Source of the DNA: Treponema sp.
Lineage (GTDB): Bacteria > Spirochaetota > Spirochaetia > Treponematales > Treponemataceae
Assembly (NCBI GenBank): GCA_024402695.1
Contig: JAKSTG010000009.1
Coordinates: forward strand, 1-64,000
Length of the DNA stretch: 64,000 nucleotides
Reading direction: 5' to 3'
The notes under the pieces were generated by a model. The model saw only the letters and a program-made list of their open reading frames with translations. It was not told the origin of the DNA and did not search any database. The translations under genes were made by a program, and so were the position numbers. Of the stretch, positions 22,709-30,599 are shown piece after piece. The first letter of the stretch is position 1. Every line of letters begins with the position of its first letter.

Positions 22709-23854
22709 ATGGCACATTTTAATAAATCAGACTTAAAGCGCAATCAGTTTATGCTTAACGGCAAATTCCTGGCAAAAGGTTACGACTGGTGGTGGCATTC
22801 TTTTACAGCAATTGATGATGTTACAGGCGAAGAAAAGCCTTTCTTTGTTGAGTTCTTTACTTGCAATCCTCTTCTGGCACGCCCTGTTCCAACCTTCGGA
22901 CAGCTGCCACAGAATCAGAAAAATAAAATCAGACCTTCATACTTAATGGTAAAAGCCGGAAGCTGGGGAAAAGACAAACGTCAGCTTCACCGCTTCTTTG
23001 CATGGAAGGATGTAAAGCTTCACAAGAAGGCACCTTATTCGATTGAAGCGGGAGATTGTTTCTGCAGCGATACAGAACTTCGCGGTTCCATTCATCTGGC
23101 CGAAGGGGATGTAAGAAAGCATCCTGAATGGATGTGCGATGACGGAACTATGGAATGGAATCTGAAGCTGGAAAAGAAAGTTGCCTTCAACGTAGGCTAT
23201 GGTGCCGGCGGATTTTTCCGCGCCCTTAAAGCTTTTGAAATGTACTGGCATGCAGAAGGCATGAAGACTGTTGTTTCTGGAACAGTAAAATTCCAGGGAC
23301 ATACATATACAGTAAAACCGGAAACTTCTTACGGTTATGCTGACAAAAACTGGGGAAGCAATTTTACAAGTCCTTGGGTATGGCTTTCGTCAAACAATCT
23401 GACAAGCAATGTCACTGGAAAGAAACTGGAAGATTCTGTATTTGATATTGGTGGCGGCTGTCCTAAAGTTTTCGGCATTCCACTGAAGAGAAAACTTTTG
23501 AGTGCTTTCTGGTATGAAGGAAAACCTTTTGAATACAACTTCTCAAAATTCTGGACTCACACAAAAACAAAGTTCAGTTTCCGCGAAGAATTCCAGGAAG
23601 TAATCTGGAACGTTGAACAGTCAAATAAAAATTCCGTGATGGTTACAGAAATCCACTGCAACAAAAAAGATATGCTCTTTGTGAATTACGAAGCACCTAA
23701 TGGAAAGAAACGTCACAATCAGTTATGGAACGGCGGTAACGGCTGGGGGAATGTAAAACTCTACAAGAAAAATACGAAAGCCGAAGGCGGTCGTGAACTT
23801 ATAGATGACATTGACGTAAAGAATGTTGGCTGTGAATACGGCGAATACTGTTAA
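22709..23854 (+). CDS. tocopherol-cyclase-like / lipocalin-like protein
   Basis: A 381-residue soluble protein without signal peptide. The start MAHFNKSDLKRNQFMLNGKFLAKGYDWWWHSF and the aromatic, Gly- and Trp-rich body (YGYADKNWGSNFTSPWVWL; NQLWNGGNGWGNVKLY) resemble proteins annotated as tocopherol cyclase-like, a double-lipocalin beta-barrel related to hydroxyneurosporene hydratases. Spirochaetes do not make tocopherol, so the name describes the fold only; a lipid or isoprenoid ligand is possible. It is followed 11 bp later by the YdcF-like gene. Confidence 0.6.
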   Translation: MAHFNKSDLKRNQFMLNGKFLAKGYDWWWHSFTAIDDVTGEEKPFFVEFFTCNPLLARPVPTFGQLPQNQKNKIRPSYLMVKAGSWGKDKRQLHRFFAWKDVKLHKKAPYSIEAGDCFCSDTELRGSIHLAEGDVRKHPEWMCDDGTMEWNLKLEKKVAFNVGYGAGGFFRALKAFEMYWHAEGMKTVVSGTVKFQGHTYTVKPETSYGYADKNWGSNFTSPWVWLSSNNLTSNVTGKKLEDSVFDIGGGCPKVFGIPLKRKLLSAFWYEGKPFEYNFSKFWTHTKTKFSFREEFQEVIWNVEQSNKNSVMVTEIHCNKKDMLFVNYEAPNGKKRHNQLWNGGNGWGNVKLYKKNTKAEGGRELIDDIDVKNVGCEYGEYC

Positions 23855-23865
23855 GAGCAGACCAG

Positions 23866-24735
23866 ATGATTTTTGTTGAGTTCGTTCTTGGAAACCTTTT
23901 CATTATTTATACAGTAATCCTCCATATTCTTTCGCCAGGAACAGTTCTTGATATTCTGACTTCATTCTGCAATATCTGGCTTGTGGCGGGATTTTGTCTC
24001 ATTGCTCTTTCGGTTTACCGTATCAAGCATGGTTATTCTTTGTGGAGCCGGATTCAGAAAAAATGGAAAAAAATCATTCTGATTTTTGCAGGGCTTTGTG
24101 GTCTTGTGGCTTTGATAAATTTAGTTCTGATTTTTACTCCGCGCACTTTGAATCTGGAGAATGTGGCCTATGAAGAAAGCATCTCTGAAAAGGAAGCGCC
24201 ATTTTCCAAGGACAACAAAGTTTATGTATTTTTGTTGGGTGGTGGAATCGACAAAAATGGAAAGCTTCCAAAGCCTGTAATCCGTCGCGTGGAAAAAACT
24301 GCAGAGTACATGAAGCTTAATGAAGAAGCAGTCTGCGTTGTTACAGGAGGAACTCTGAAATGGCTTCCTTATCCGGAAGCTCCGGAACTTAAACGCCAGC
24401 TGGTTCGTCGCGGAATTCCAGAAGACAGAGTTTTTGTTGAAGATCAGGCACTGGATACAATTCAGAATCTTCAGAAAGGAACTGAGGTTCTGAAGCAGGA
24501 GCTGGGAGTTTCTACACGGGATGTTCTGGAGTCTCCTGTAATTCTGGTTTCAAGCAGATATCATTTAAGAAGAGCTCAGCGACTTGCCCATCGCATGGGT
24601 TTTGAAAATGTGACGGGGCTTGGTTCCCGCACTCCGGTTTTTCATGTGCCTATGGCCTATTTGCGGGAAATATGTGCTTACGTTAAACTGAACGCAAGAA
24701 TACTTCTTACAGGAAAACCTGAAAGGATTGAATAA
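23866..24735 (+). CDS. YdcF/ElyC-like membrane protein (DUF218)
   Basis: A 289-residue protein with three N-terminal hydrophobic segments (FVLGNLFIIYTVILHILS, LVAGFCLIALSVY, ILIFAGLCGLVALINLVLIF) and a DUF218 domain: VYVFLLGGGIDKNG, AVCVVTGG, IPEDRVFVEDQALDTIQN and VILVSSRYHLRRAQRLAHRMG. ElyC and SanA, its relatives, act in envelope or peptidoglycan-precursor balance. It probably sits in the inner membrane with the domain outside. Part of a likely operon with the previous gene and slyX (2 bp later). Confidence 0.85.
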   Translation: MIFVEFVLGNLFIIYTVILHILSPGTVLDILTSFCNIWLVAGFCLIALSVYRIKHGYSLWSRIQKKWKKIILIFAGLCGLVALINLVLIFTPRTLNLENVAYEESISEKEAPFSKDNKVYVFLLGGGIDKNGKLPKPVIRRVEKTAEYMKLNEEAVCVVTGGTLKWLPYPEAPELKRQLVRRGIPEDRVFVEDQALDTIQNLQKGTEVLKQELGVSTRDVLESPVILVSSRYHLRRAQRLAHRMGFENVTGLGSRTPVFHVPMAYLREICAYVKLNARILLTGKPERIE

Positions 24736-24737
24736 CT

Positions 24738-24938
24738 ATGGAAGAACGACTGACAAACATAGAAATCAAACTTGCCTACATGGAAGACTTCATGAATCAG
24801 ATTCAGGAAGTTGCTGTAAAGCAGGCCGAAGAAATTGAAAAACTTAAGCATGACAATCAGATCCTTTCCCAGAAATTGAAAGACGTTTACGAGAACATGG
24901 AAGGGGATATTCCAAACCGTAAACCGCCACACTACTAG
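24738..24938 (+). CDS. slyX: SlyX-family coiled-coil protein
   Basis: A 66-residue coiled-coil protein: EERLTNIEIKLAYMEDFMNQIQ is an amphipathic heptad run and the C-terminus RKPPHY is the SlyX hallmark. The role is unknown even in E. coli. The start is 2 bp after the YdcF-like gene, so expression is coupled. The composite repeat begins 12 bp after the stop. Confidence 0.88.
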   Translation: MEERLTNIEIKLAYMEDFMNQIQEVAVKQAEEIEKLKHDNQILSQKLKDVYENMEGDIPNRKPPHY

Positions 24939-24957
24939 AAATAAAAAATGTAGGATT

Positions 24958-25175
24958 ATTTTAAACATTCAATAAATGTACATTGAGTTTAAATGTTCAA
25001 AAACTAACTCCCGGTCGCAAAATAGATGTGCAGGACGCACATGTTGTGCTGCACGTTGAGCGTGTATAGGAACCTATAAAGCCACGCTCAAAGTGCCACT
25101 GCCCATCATATTTTGCTCCCTCGCGTTAGTTTTTGAGCTTTTGCGAACAAGTGCATTTATTTATATGTTTAAAAT
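24958..25175 (-). ncRNA. folded intergenic element, copy B (candidate structured RNA)
   Basis: Distal stem ATTTTAAACAT (24958-24968) with ATGTTTAAAAT (25165-25175), continued by AATAAATG with CATTTATT. Outer stem AAAAACTAAC (24999-25008) with GTTAGTTTTT (25125-25134), extendable to 14 bp. Read on the minus strand the internal loop strands are GCGAGGGA and GACCGGGA, and the inner stem is GCAAAATA/TATTTTGC. The core is GCAC, T, TTGAGCGTG, the 18-nt loop GCTTTATAGGTTCCTATA, CACGCTCAA, C, GTGC, AGC, followed by ATGTGC/GCACAT. Stems differ from copies A and C, yet loops and spacing agree, which supports a selected RNA fold. Confidence 0.65.
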
Positions 25176-25242
25176 TCACGCAAGGAAGAAAAGCAAAGTT
25201 GTCAGAACTAAAAAGGCACTGTGTCGCTTTGCACATGTATGG

Positions 25243-25356
25243 TAAAAACAACACGCGAACAAAGACAATGGAGTACCGTGGGCAAGGAGCCGAGCAGAGC
25301 GAGCGACGGGGCTCCGCGGGAGGCCTCCATTGTTTTTGTGGGGAGTGTTGTTTTTA
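25243..25356. repeat. second palindromic element of the composite repeat
   Basis: Outer stem AAAAACAACAC (25244-25254) with GTGTTGTTTTT (25345-25355), loop strands beginning GCGAA and ending TGGGGA, and inner stem ACAATGGAG with CTCCATTGT, extended by CAAA/TTTG. The outer plan resembles the A-C elements, but the core is different: GGAGCC with GGGCTCC around a GAGCAGAGCGAGCGACG loop, without the ATAG loop. It is a possible shortened subtype. Confidence 0.65.
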
Positions 25357-25423
25357 ATATAAATGTACATTTAAAAATCCCTTACACTTTTACTTTTATT
25401 GTCAAAATGTTACAGTTACTTCT

Positions 25424-26845
25424 ATGAATATACTGGTAGCATTGTGCGCAGTTGGCGCAGAAAAAATCCTTGGAAATGAAATCAAACATCTCGGGTATAA
25501 ACTGGCAGGAAATCGTCCTGGCCGCGTAACTTTTTATGGAGATGATGACGCTCTTTTCCGTTCAAATCTTTGTCTGCGTACTGCTGACCGCGTTTTCCTG
25601 CAGATGGCAGAATACAATGCTTCGAATTTTGATGAACTTTATGATGGTTGTTATGCCGTTCCATGGCAGGACTTTCTTAAAAAAGACAACCGTGTAGTAA
25701 TTGATAAAGTACGTGTTTATAAAAGCCGTCTGAATTCTGAACATTCAATTCAGGGAATGATTCAGAAATCAATTTACTCAAAACTTTGTGATGTATGGCA
25801 TATGAGAACCATGCCGGAAACCGGGGACCAGGTTGATATCCGTGTTTACATGGATGAAGACAAAGCCCTTATCCTTCTGGATCTTTCCGGACTTCCTCTC
25901 CATAAACGCGGTTACCGTACAGACGGTGGAATTGCGCCGCTGCGCGAAACAACTGCCGCAATCCTTCTTCAGGAAATGATGTGGCGCCGCAAGACTCCTC
26001 TTCACGATCCTTTCTGTGGTTCGGGAACAATTTCAATTGAAGCAACTCTTTACGCTTTCAATATTGCTCCTGGTTTCGGTCGCCGTTTCGCTCTGGAAAA
26101 TCTTCCGATTTTCGATGCACGCCGTGCCGAAGAACTTAAACAGGCAGAAGCAGAACTCATCCGCACTGACGTTGAAGTTCGCATTACTGGAAGTGATATT
26201 GATCCTGCTGCCGTAAACCGCGCAAAAAAGAACGCAGAATATGCCTGTGTTATGGCGGGTCGTGCGCTCCACATGGTTGATAAATCTTTCCATGTGCCTC
26301 GTCCTGATTTCATTCAATCAGATTACGCAGAACTTGCAGCACCATACGAAAGCGGTCTTCTTATCTGTAACCCTCCTTATGGGGAACGCCTTCTTGATGA
26401 AGAACAGACTCGTGAACTTTACAAGAACATGGGTGGACTTATAAAAGCATTCCCTGGCTGGGATATCGGAATTATTACAGCTGCAGAATTCTTTGAAGAA
26501 AGTTTTGAGCATAAAGCAAATGTCATCAAAGCATTTAAAGCCGGAAATCTTGATTCTAAGTTTTATGAATTCAAGAGTGGAGAAACTGTCCGACGCGATG
26601 GCGAAGATCGCAGAGTAGACCGCCCTAGAAGAGAAGAAAACCGCGAAGGCGCACCACGTCGTGAAAGACGCGAAGGTTTCGAAAATCGTGAAGGCGCACC
26701 ACGCCGCCCTGGAAGAACTGACCGCCCTGGCAGAGGAGAACATTCTGCAAGAAGTGAACGCTCAGGTAACGACCGCCCTCAGCGCAGAAATAATCGTTCG
26801 GAAAATCGTAACAGACGTCCTGATAATGGACCGGAAAAATTCTAA
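25424..26845 (+). CDS. RlmL/YpsC-type THUMP rRNA methyltransferase with Arg-rich tail
   Basis: Class I methyltransferase that modifies a guanine or adenine in 23S rRNA in characterised relatives (RlmL type). Order: N-terminal ferredoxin-like part (NILVALCAVGAEKILGNEIK), THUMP region, then the catalytic domain with DPFCGSGTISIEA for SAM and NPPYGERL as the target-base motif. From about residue 390 a roughly 80-residue tail rich in Arg, Gly, Asn and Glu follows (REENREGAPRRER repeats), which probably binds RNA and is not part of the core family. A TACAGT stretch lies 7 nt before the ATG, with no clear ribosome site. TetR follows 25 bp later. Confidence 0.85.
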   Translation: MNILVALCAVGAEKILGNEIKHLGYKLAGNRPGRVTFYGDDDALFRSNLCLRTADRVFLQMAEYNASNFDELYDGCYAVPWQDFLKKDNRVVIDKVRVYKSRLNSEHSIQGMIQKSIYSKLCDVWHMRTMPETGDQVDIRVYMDEDKALILLDLSGLPLHKRGYRTDGGIAPLRETTAAILLQEMMWRRKTPLHDPFCGSGTISIEATLYAFNIAPGFGRRFALENLPIFDARRAEELKQAEAELIRTDVEVRITGSDIDPAAVNRAKKNAEYACVMAGRALHMVDKSFHVPRPDFIQSDYAELAAPYESGLLICNPPYGERLLDEEQTRELYKNMGGLIKAFPGWDIGIITAAEFFEESFEHKANVIKAFKAGNLDSKFYEFKSGETVRRDGEDRRVDRPRREENREGAPRRERREGFENREGAPRRPGRTDRPGRGEHSARSERSGNDRPQRRNNRSENRNRRPDNGPEKF

Positions 26846-26870
26846 GAGTAATAAATAAAAGGAAAATAAA

Positions 26871-27470
26871 ATGGCAATTGTTGTTGAACACGAAAAACGC
26901 AAACAGGAAATTCTTCAGAAGTCACTGGATGTTTTCATTGATGAAGGCTACGAAGATGTTACTTTTCAGAAAATAGCAGACAGATGTGGAATTACCAGAA
27001 CAACTCTGTATATTTATTTCCGTAATAAAAATGAAATCTTCCTTTGGAGCATCAAACAGCTTCTTACAGGAGTTGAGCTTGCAATCGAAGAAATCCTGAA
27101 TGATAAATCAAACAACGCAGAACAGACTCTGCGCAAAACTCTTGATGTAATTATTGATGCAATCCAGGAGAACAGAAAACTTTTCCACGTTCTTCAGGTT
27201 TACCTGCTTCAACTTACAAAATCCGGAGAAAGCGCCAATGACCGCGTTAATCACCGGGTTATCAGAATCCGTCACGTTCTGAATCATATTCTGATTATTG
27301 GAATTAAAAATAAGGAATTCAAAGATCTGAACGTACGCAATATGAATGAACTTCTTTACAGTCTTATTGAATCTGCAATCTTCCGTGTAACTGTTCTTGC
27401 ACAGAAAAACATCGATGTAATAAAAGATTCAATAAAACTTGCGATTGACGGATTTTTAGCCGATAAATAA
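26871..27470 (+). CDS. TetR-family transcriptional regulator
   Basis: A 199-residue one-component regulator. The N-terminal HTH is typical: QEILQKSLDVFIDEGYEDV, FQKIADRCGITRTTLYIYFRNKNEIF. The rest is a helical ligand domain with no identifiable signal. The position after the methyltransferase gene and 23 bp before the lipid-kinase-like gene suggests an operon and a possible role in its control; AAGGAAAAT precedes the ATG. Confidence 0.9.
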   Translation: MAIVVEHEKRKQEILQKSLDVFIDEGYEDVTFQKIADRCGITRTTLYIYFRNKNEIFLWSIKQLLTGVELAIEEILNDKSNNAEQTLRKTLDVIIDAIQENRKLFHVLQVYLLQLTKSGESANDRVNHRVIRIRHVLNHILIIGIKNKEFKDLNVRNMNELLYSLIESAIFRVTVLAQKNIDVIKDSIKLAIDGFLADK

Positions 27471-27493
27471 AGAAAACGAATCAGGAATATAAA

Positions 27494-28675
27494 ATGGCAA
27501 ACAAATTAACACCGGCATCTCTTTGCGAAGGACTTGAGAAACTTTTTAGTGCTAATCCGATTTTCACTGGAAAAAAAGTAAAGATGGTTGTTATTGCCAA
27601 TGAAATGGCAGGTGGATTTACACAGGAAAAACAGTCTGAAAAGAATGGAAAATTTCTGGAAGATGTTCTGGAAAATATAAAAGGCAAAAGTTCTGTAGTT
27701 TCTGAATTTACCAGTGAACTTAAGTTTACAGAAAAGGTTGGCCACGGAAATGATCTTGCTGCCATGACAGCAGAAGAAAATAAATCAGCTTCAGACACAA
27801 TGGTTGTTTTTGTTTCTGCAGGCGGTGATGGTACTTCCCGTGAAGTTCAGTCTGGTCTTACAAAGTGGGCTTCAGAATCAGAAGAAAACAGAAAAGTTGT
27901 AATGAATAATTTTGTTGTTTTCAGACTTCCACTTGGAACAGGAAACGACGGAACTGACGGTCACTTATTTGACGAAACTCTGGACCTGCTGGTTCAGCCT
28001 CTTCATTTTTCAAATGCCAGAGCGGTAAAAGTTTCTGTAAGCGGCGAAATCACTGCCGACGGAATTAAAGAAGCCGGAAAGGATCCTGCTGATTATGGCG
28101 ACGTTGAAGAAAAAGCTCCATGGTATGCATACAATATTGCAAGTCTTGGGCTCAGCGCTTTTGTTTGCTGGAAGACAAATGAAGTAAAATCAAAGCATCC
28201 TGGAAATCACTATTCGCTTATGGTTGATTTTGCTGCTCTTAACTACAACAAGGCTTTCCCTCCTGAGGAAGCAGAAATCAAAGTTTACAAAGACGGTCAG
28301 TTGAAAGATACAATCAATTCAGCTTTTGAAATGATTCCATTCGGAGTTTCTGGTCACAGAACTTTCGGTGGAGGAAAAAGCATTATGCCTGTAGATGAAA
28401 ATGTGGTTTTCATTAAAAAGCTTGATGTAATGACAATGGTCAGAGTAAACAAGAAATTCCAGGACGGAACTTATGCTTCACTTGGAATTGCACAGACATA
28501 TCAGGCCGATAAAATCGAAGTAAGTTACGATCATCCTGTTCTCTGTGAACTGGACGGTGAAACACATCTTCTGATGAAGGAGAACTTCCCGGTAACTATG
28601 GAACTTACTGAACCTCTGATTCAGGTTCTTGAAAAAGATGACCTTGCCTGGTCACGTGGAACAGTCCGCAAATAG
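27494..28675 (+). CDS. diacylglycerol-kinase-family protein
   Basis: Member of the DAGK/sphingosine-kinase catalytic family (393 residues), cytoplasmic or membrane-peripheral, likely to phosphorylate a lipid with ATP. The nucleotide motif is VVFVSAGGDGTSREVQSG, then FRLPLGTGNDGTDG, both classic DAGK signatures. A central region (ADYGDVEEKAPWYAYNIASLGLS) and the C-terminal beta sandwich with LCELDGE complete the fold. The true substrate is unknown. It converges on the patatin gene with a 2-bp gap, so there is no room for a separate terminator. Confidence 0.85.
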   Translation: MANKLTPASLCEGLEKLFSANPIFTGKKVKMVVIANEMAGGFTQEKQSEKNGKFLEDVLENIKGKSSVVSEFTSELKFTEKVGHGNDLAAMTAEENKSASDTMVVFVSAGGDGTSREVQSGLTKWASESEENRKVVMNNFVVFRLPLGTGNDGTDGHLFDETLDLLVQPLHFSNARAVKVSVSGEITADGIKEAGKDPADYGDVEEKAPWYAYNIASLGLSAFVCWKTNEVKSKHPGNHYSLMVDFAALNYNKAFPPEEAEIKVYKDGQLKDTINSAFEMIPFGVSGHRTFGGGKSIMPVDENVVFIKKLDVMTMVRVNKKFQDGTYASLGIAQTYQADKIEVSYDHPVLCELDGETHLLMKENFPVTMELTEPLIQVLEKDDLAWSRGTVRK

Positions 28676-28677
28676 CT

Positions 28678-30585
28678 TTACCATCTCTGTGTGAAGTTAA
28701 ATCCGAGCACAGGGCTTTTTTCTGTAGAATCGTATCCCAGATAAAACTCAAGATTGATGATTGAAACATCGTTGATAAGTATCTGGGGACGAATGAAAAA
28801 TCCTACCGTATGATCCATCTCTTCGCGGAAGGCAAGAGAATCATAAAATAATCCCGCTTTAATTCCTTCAAGCTTTAAGGTCTCTGTTGCCTTTACGTGG
28901 GCTTTTCTGATGTACCAGAAGTATTCCATCTGAAAAAGATTCAGGTATGAAGACTGATTGATTTCCGGTTTGTCCGAAGGACATAATCCGCGGTACCCGT
29001 CGTTTTTGTTCAGAACAATTCCTTTTCCAGATTTCTGGTATCTGAAAGTGTCGCTGTATTTTGTCCCTAAATAAGGAACTGTAAAAAGGTCGCAGGAAAA
29101 AGTTCCACCGTAGCCAATGTCTTTCCCAAGATTGAATGGCAAAATGGTCGAATACAGATAAACATAAGGATTCAATGAATAATCAATGACTTTATAATTG
29201 TGGGCAAAGAGTTCAATTCCGGTTCTTACAAGGAACTTCTTTTCTGTTGGAACATTGTTTTCATAATGAACCATCATTTCGCCAGTTGCATAAGGTCGAA
29301 CACTCCAGATGCCCGGAATATAGAAAGTCCTCTGGTTTTCCATTCCAAGAATAATGTCCTGCTCGGTGATTTTATAAAAAACTGAATCCTGAAGGGTAAG
29401 GACATTGAAGTCTGAGAACAGGGTTGTCTTTATTTCCGGCAGAAGATCTGCATCTGGTCTCCAGAAAGTAAAGAAGTTTGTTCTGATTCCCGTGCGGATG
29501 TAAAGAGGACGGAAATCAAGAAAGGTGTAAAGACCTGTGGAAAGGTTTTCTGCGAAGAAGAAGTTTTTCATTTCTACAGCAGGCGAGTTTTCTGTCAGCT
29601 CAGGATTTTCCTTTAATTTCCTGAGGGTGGTTTCCATTTCCTTCTGAGTTTCGACACATACTTTTTCTGTGTAGGAACGACGCATATTTCTCAGGTGATA
29701 AAAATCGGGATTGTCAAAGAGGAATGAAGTCAAAGAGGTACAGTCTGGAATAGGGTGAAGCGCAAAATACAAATCAACTGTGGCTTCCCCTTTTCTGATG
29801 ATTTCGGAATAGTCTGAGTTTCCGTAAAAAGAAAAATCCGGAATATCGTTGCGGATCCAGCGGTAGGGACTAGCCATAAGTTTGTTGACCAGAGAAGAAT
29901 TGTTTCGAGTTGTGGTGTTTGAACCGATCAAAACTGCATTGGGATTTTTTTCATTTTCGGTTTTCAGAATTGCCGTTGAAACGATAAGGTTTCGGCTGTA
30001 TTGTTCTGCAACGTTCACAGTCCAGGAATCCAGCATGTCATTTTCTTCCAGCTGGATTTTTGTTTCATTGTCCTGCTTTACGGCCACAGGTTCTGTCATG
30101 TAGCAGTAAGAAAAAAGTGTCTTCAGAATGTCGGTAACATTTCCTTCTTTGAAGATGATCCTTTTTTTCGTTTCAGGATCCATCGTCGGGATTATGACTG
30201 GTATTGCAAGGTCGCTGATATCCTGTGCTTCTGGAAGAAGAGCCGAAAGAAATATATTGTAATAATGTGAAAATTGCTTTCCGCTTATGTCCGGCTGAAC
30301 AGTGCGGAAAAAAGAAGCCAGGTCTGCCTGAGTTGCGATTGTTTCAAGTTCGTCAGGAGAGAATCCTGAGGAATAGAGGATTCCTATCATTGCACCGATT
30401 GAGTTTGCGACTATGAAATCCGGCTTAATGTCATTTTTTTCAAGGGCCCGTAAAACCCCGATGTGGGAGAAAGCGCGAACTGAGTTTCCGCACAAAACAA
30501 GACCTAGTGGCTCTTCAGAAACGAGGGGAGAGAAGGTAAAAATCAGCAGACTTAAAAAGGCAAACAGTGATTTTTTATGAACCAT
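28678..30585 (-). CDS. patatin-like phospholipase fused to outer-membrane barrel
   Basis: A 635-residue exported protein (signal peptide MVHKKSLFAFLSLLIFTFS). Patatin-type N-terminal half: LVLCGNSVRAFSHIGVLRALE for the oxyanion loop and VANSIGAMIG with Ser62 as nucleophile (A-x-S-x-G rather than G-x-S-x-G). The Asp partner may be in MLDSWTVNVA, where the usual DG(A) is DS, so activity is not certain. The last ~250 residues are alternating beta strands ending in NFTQRW, as in outer-membrane barrels. Patatin plus barrel is the plan of type Vd autotransporters, though here no POTRA domain is evident. Confidence 0.78.
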   Translation of the reverse strand: MVHKKSLFAFLSLLIFTFSPLVSEEPLGLVLCGNSVRAFSHIGVLRALEKNDIKPDFIVANSIGAMIGILYSSGFSPDELETIATQADLASFFRTVQPDISGKQFSHYYNIFLSALLPEAQDISDLAIPVIIPTMDPETKKRIIFKEGNVTDILKTLFSYCYMTEPVAVKQDNETKIQLEENDMLDSWTVNVAEQYSRNLIVSTAILKTENEKNPNAVLIGSNTTTRNNSSLVNKLMASPYRWIRNDIPDFSFYGNSDYSEIIRKGEATVDLYFALHPIPDCTSLTSFLFDNPDFYHLRNMRRSYTEKVCVETQKEMETTLRKLKENPELTENSPAVEMKNFFFAENLSTGLYTFLDFRPLYIRTGIRTNFFTFWRPDADLLPEIKTTLFSDFNVLTLQDSVFYKITEQDIILGMENQRTFYIPGIWSVRPYATGEMMVHYENNVPTEKKFLVRTGIELFAHNYKVIDYSLNPYVYLYSTILPFNLGKDIGYGGTFSCDLFTVPYLGTKYSDTFRYQKSGKGIVLNKNDGYRGLCPSDKPEINQSSYLNLFQMEYFWYIRKAHVKATETLKLEGIKAGLFYDSLAFREEMDHTVGFFIRPQILINDVSIINLEFYLGYDSTEKSPVLGFNFTQRW

Positions 30586-30599
30586 TCAGCCCTCTCAGT

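Larger units (their letters stand above)
24950..25357. repeat. 408-bp composite intergenic repeat, full copy
   Basis: This fills almost all of the 485-bp gap between slyX and the methyltransferase gene and has no gene. It consists of the folded element copy B (24958-25175, on the minus strand) and a second palindromic element (25243-25356). A 212-bp inverted partial copy is found at 62328-62539, sharing both ends. GCACATG stands at 25037-25043 and 25231-25237; the other copy lacks exactly what lies between, so it looks like a deletion derivative. Confidence 0.85.

Noticed and set aside
24950..25357. Intact insertion sequence
   Set aside because: No transposase gene and only 408 bp. At most a non-autonomous element.
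25133..25427. Small open frames inside the composite repeat
   Set aside because: Low-complexity translations that change between the two copies; the DNA is palindromic and not coding.
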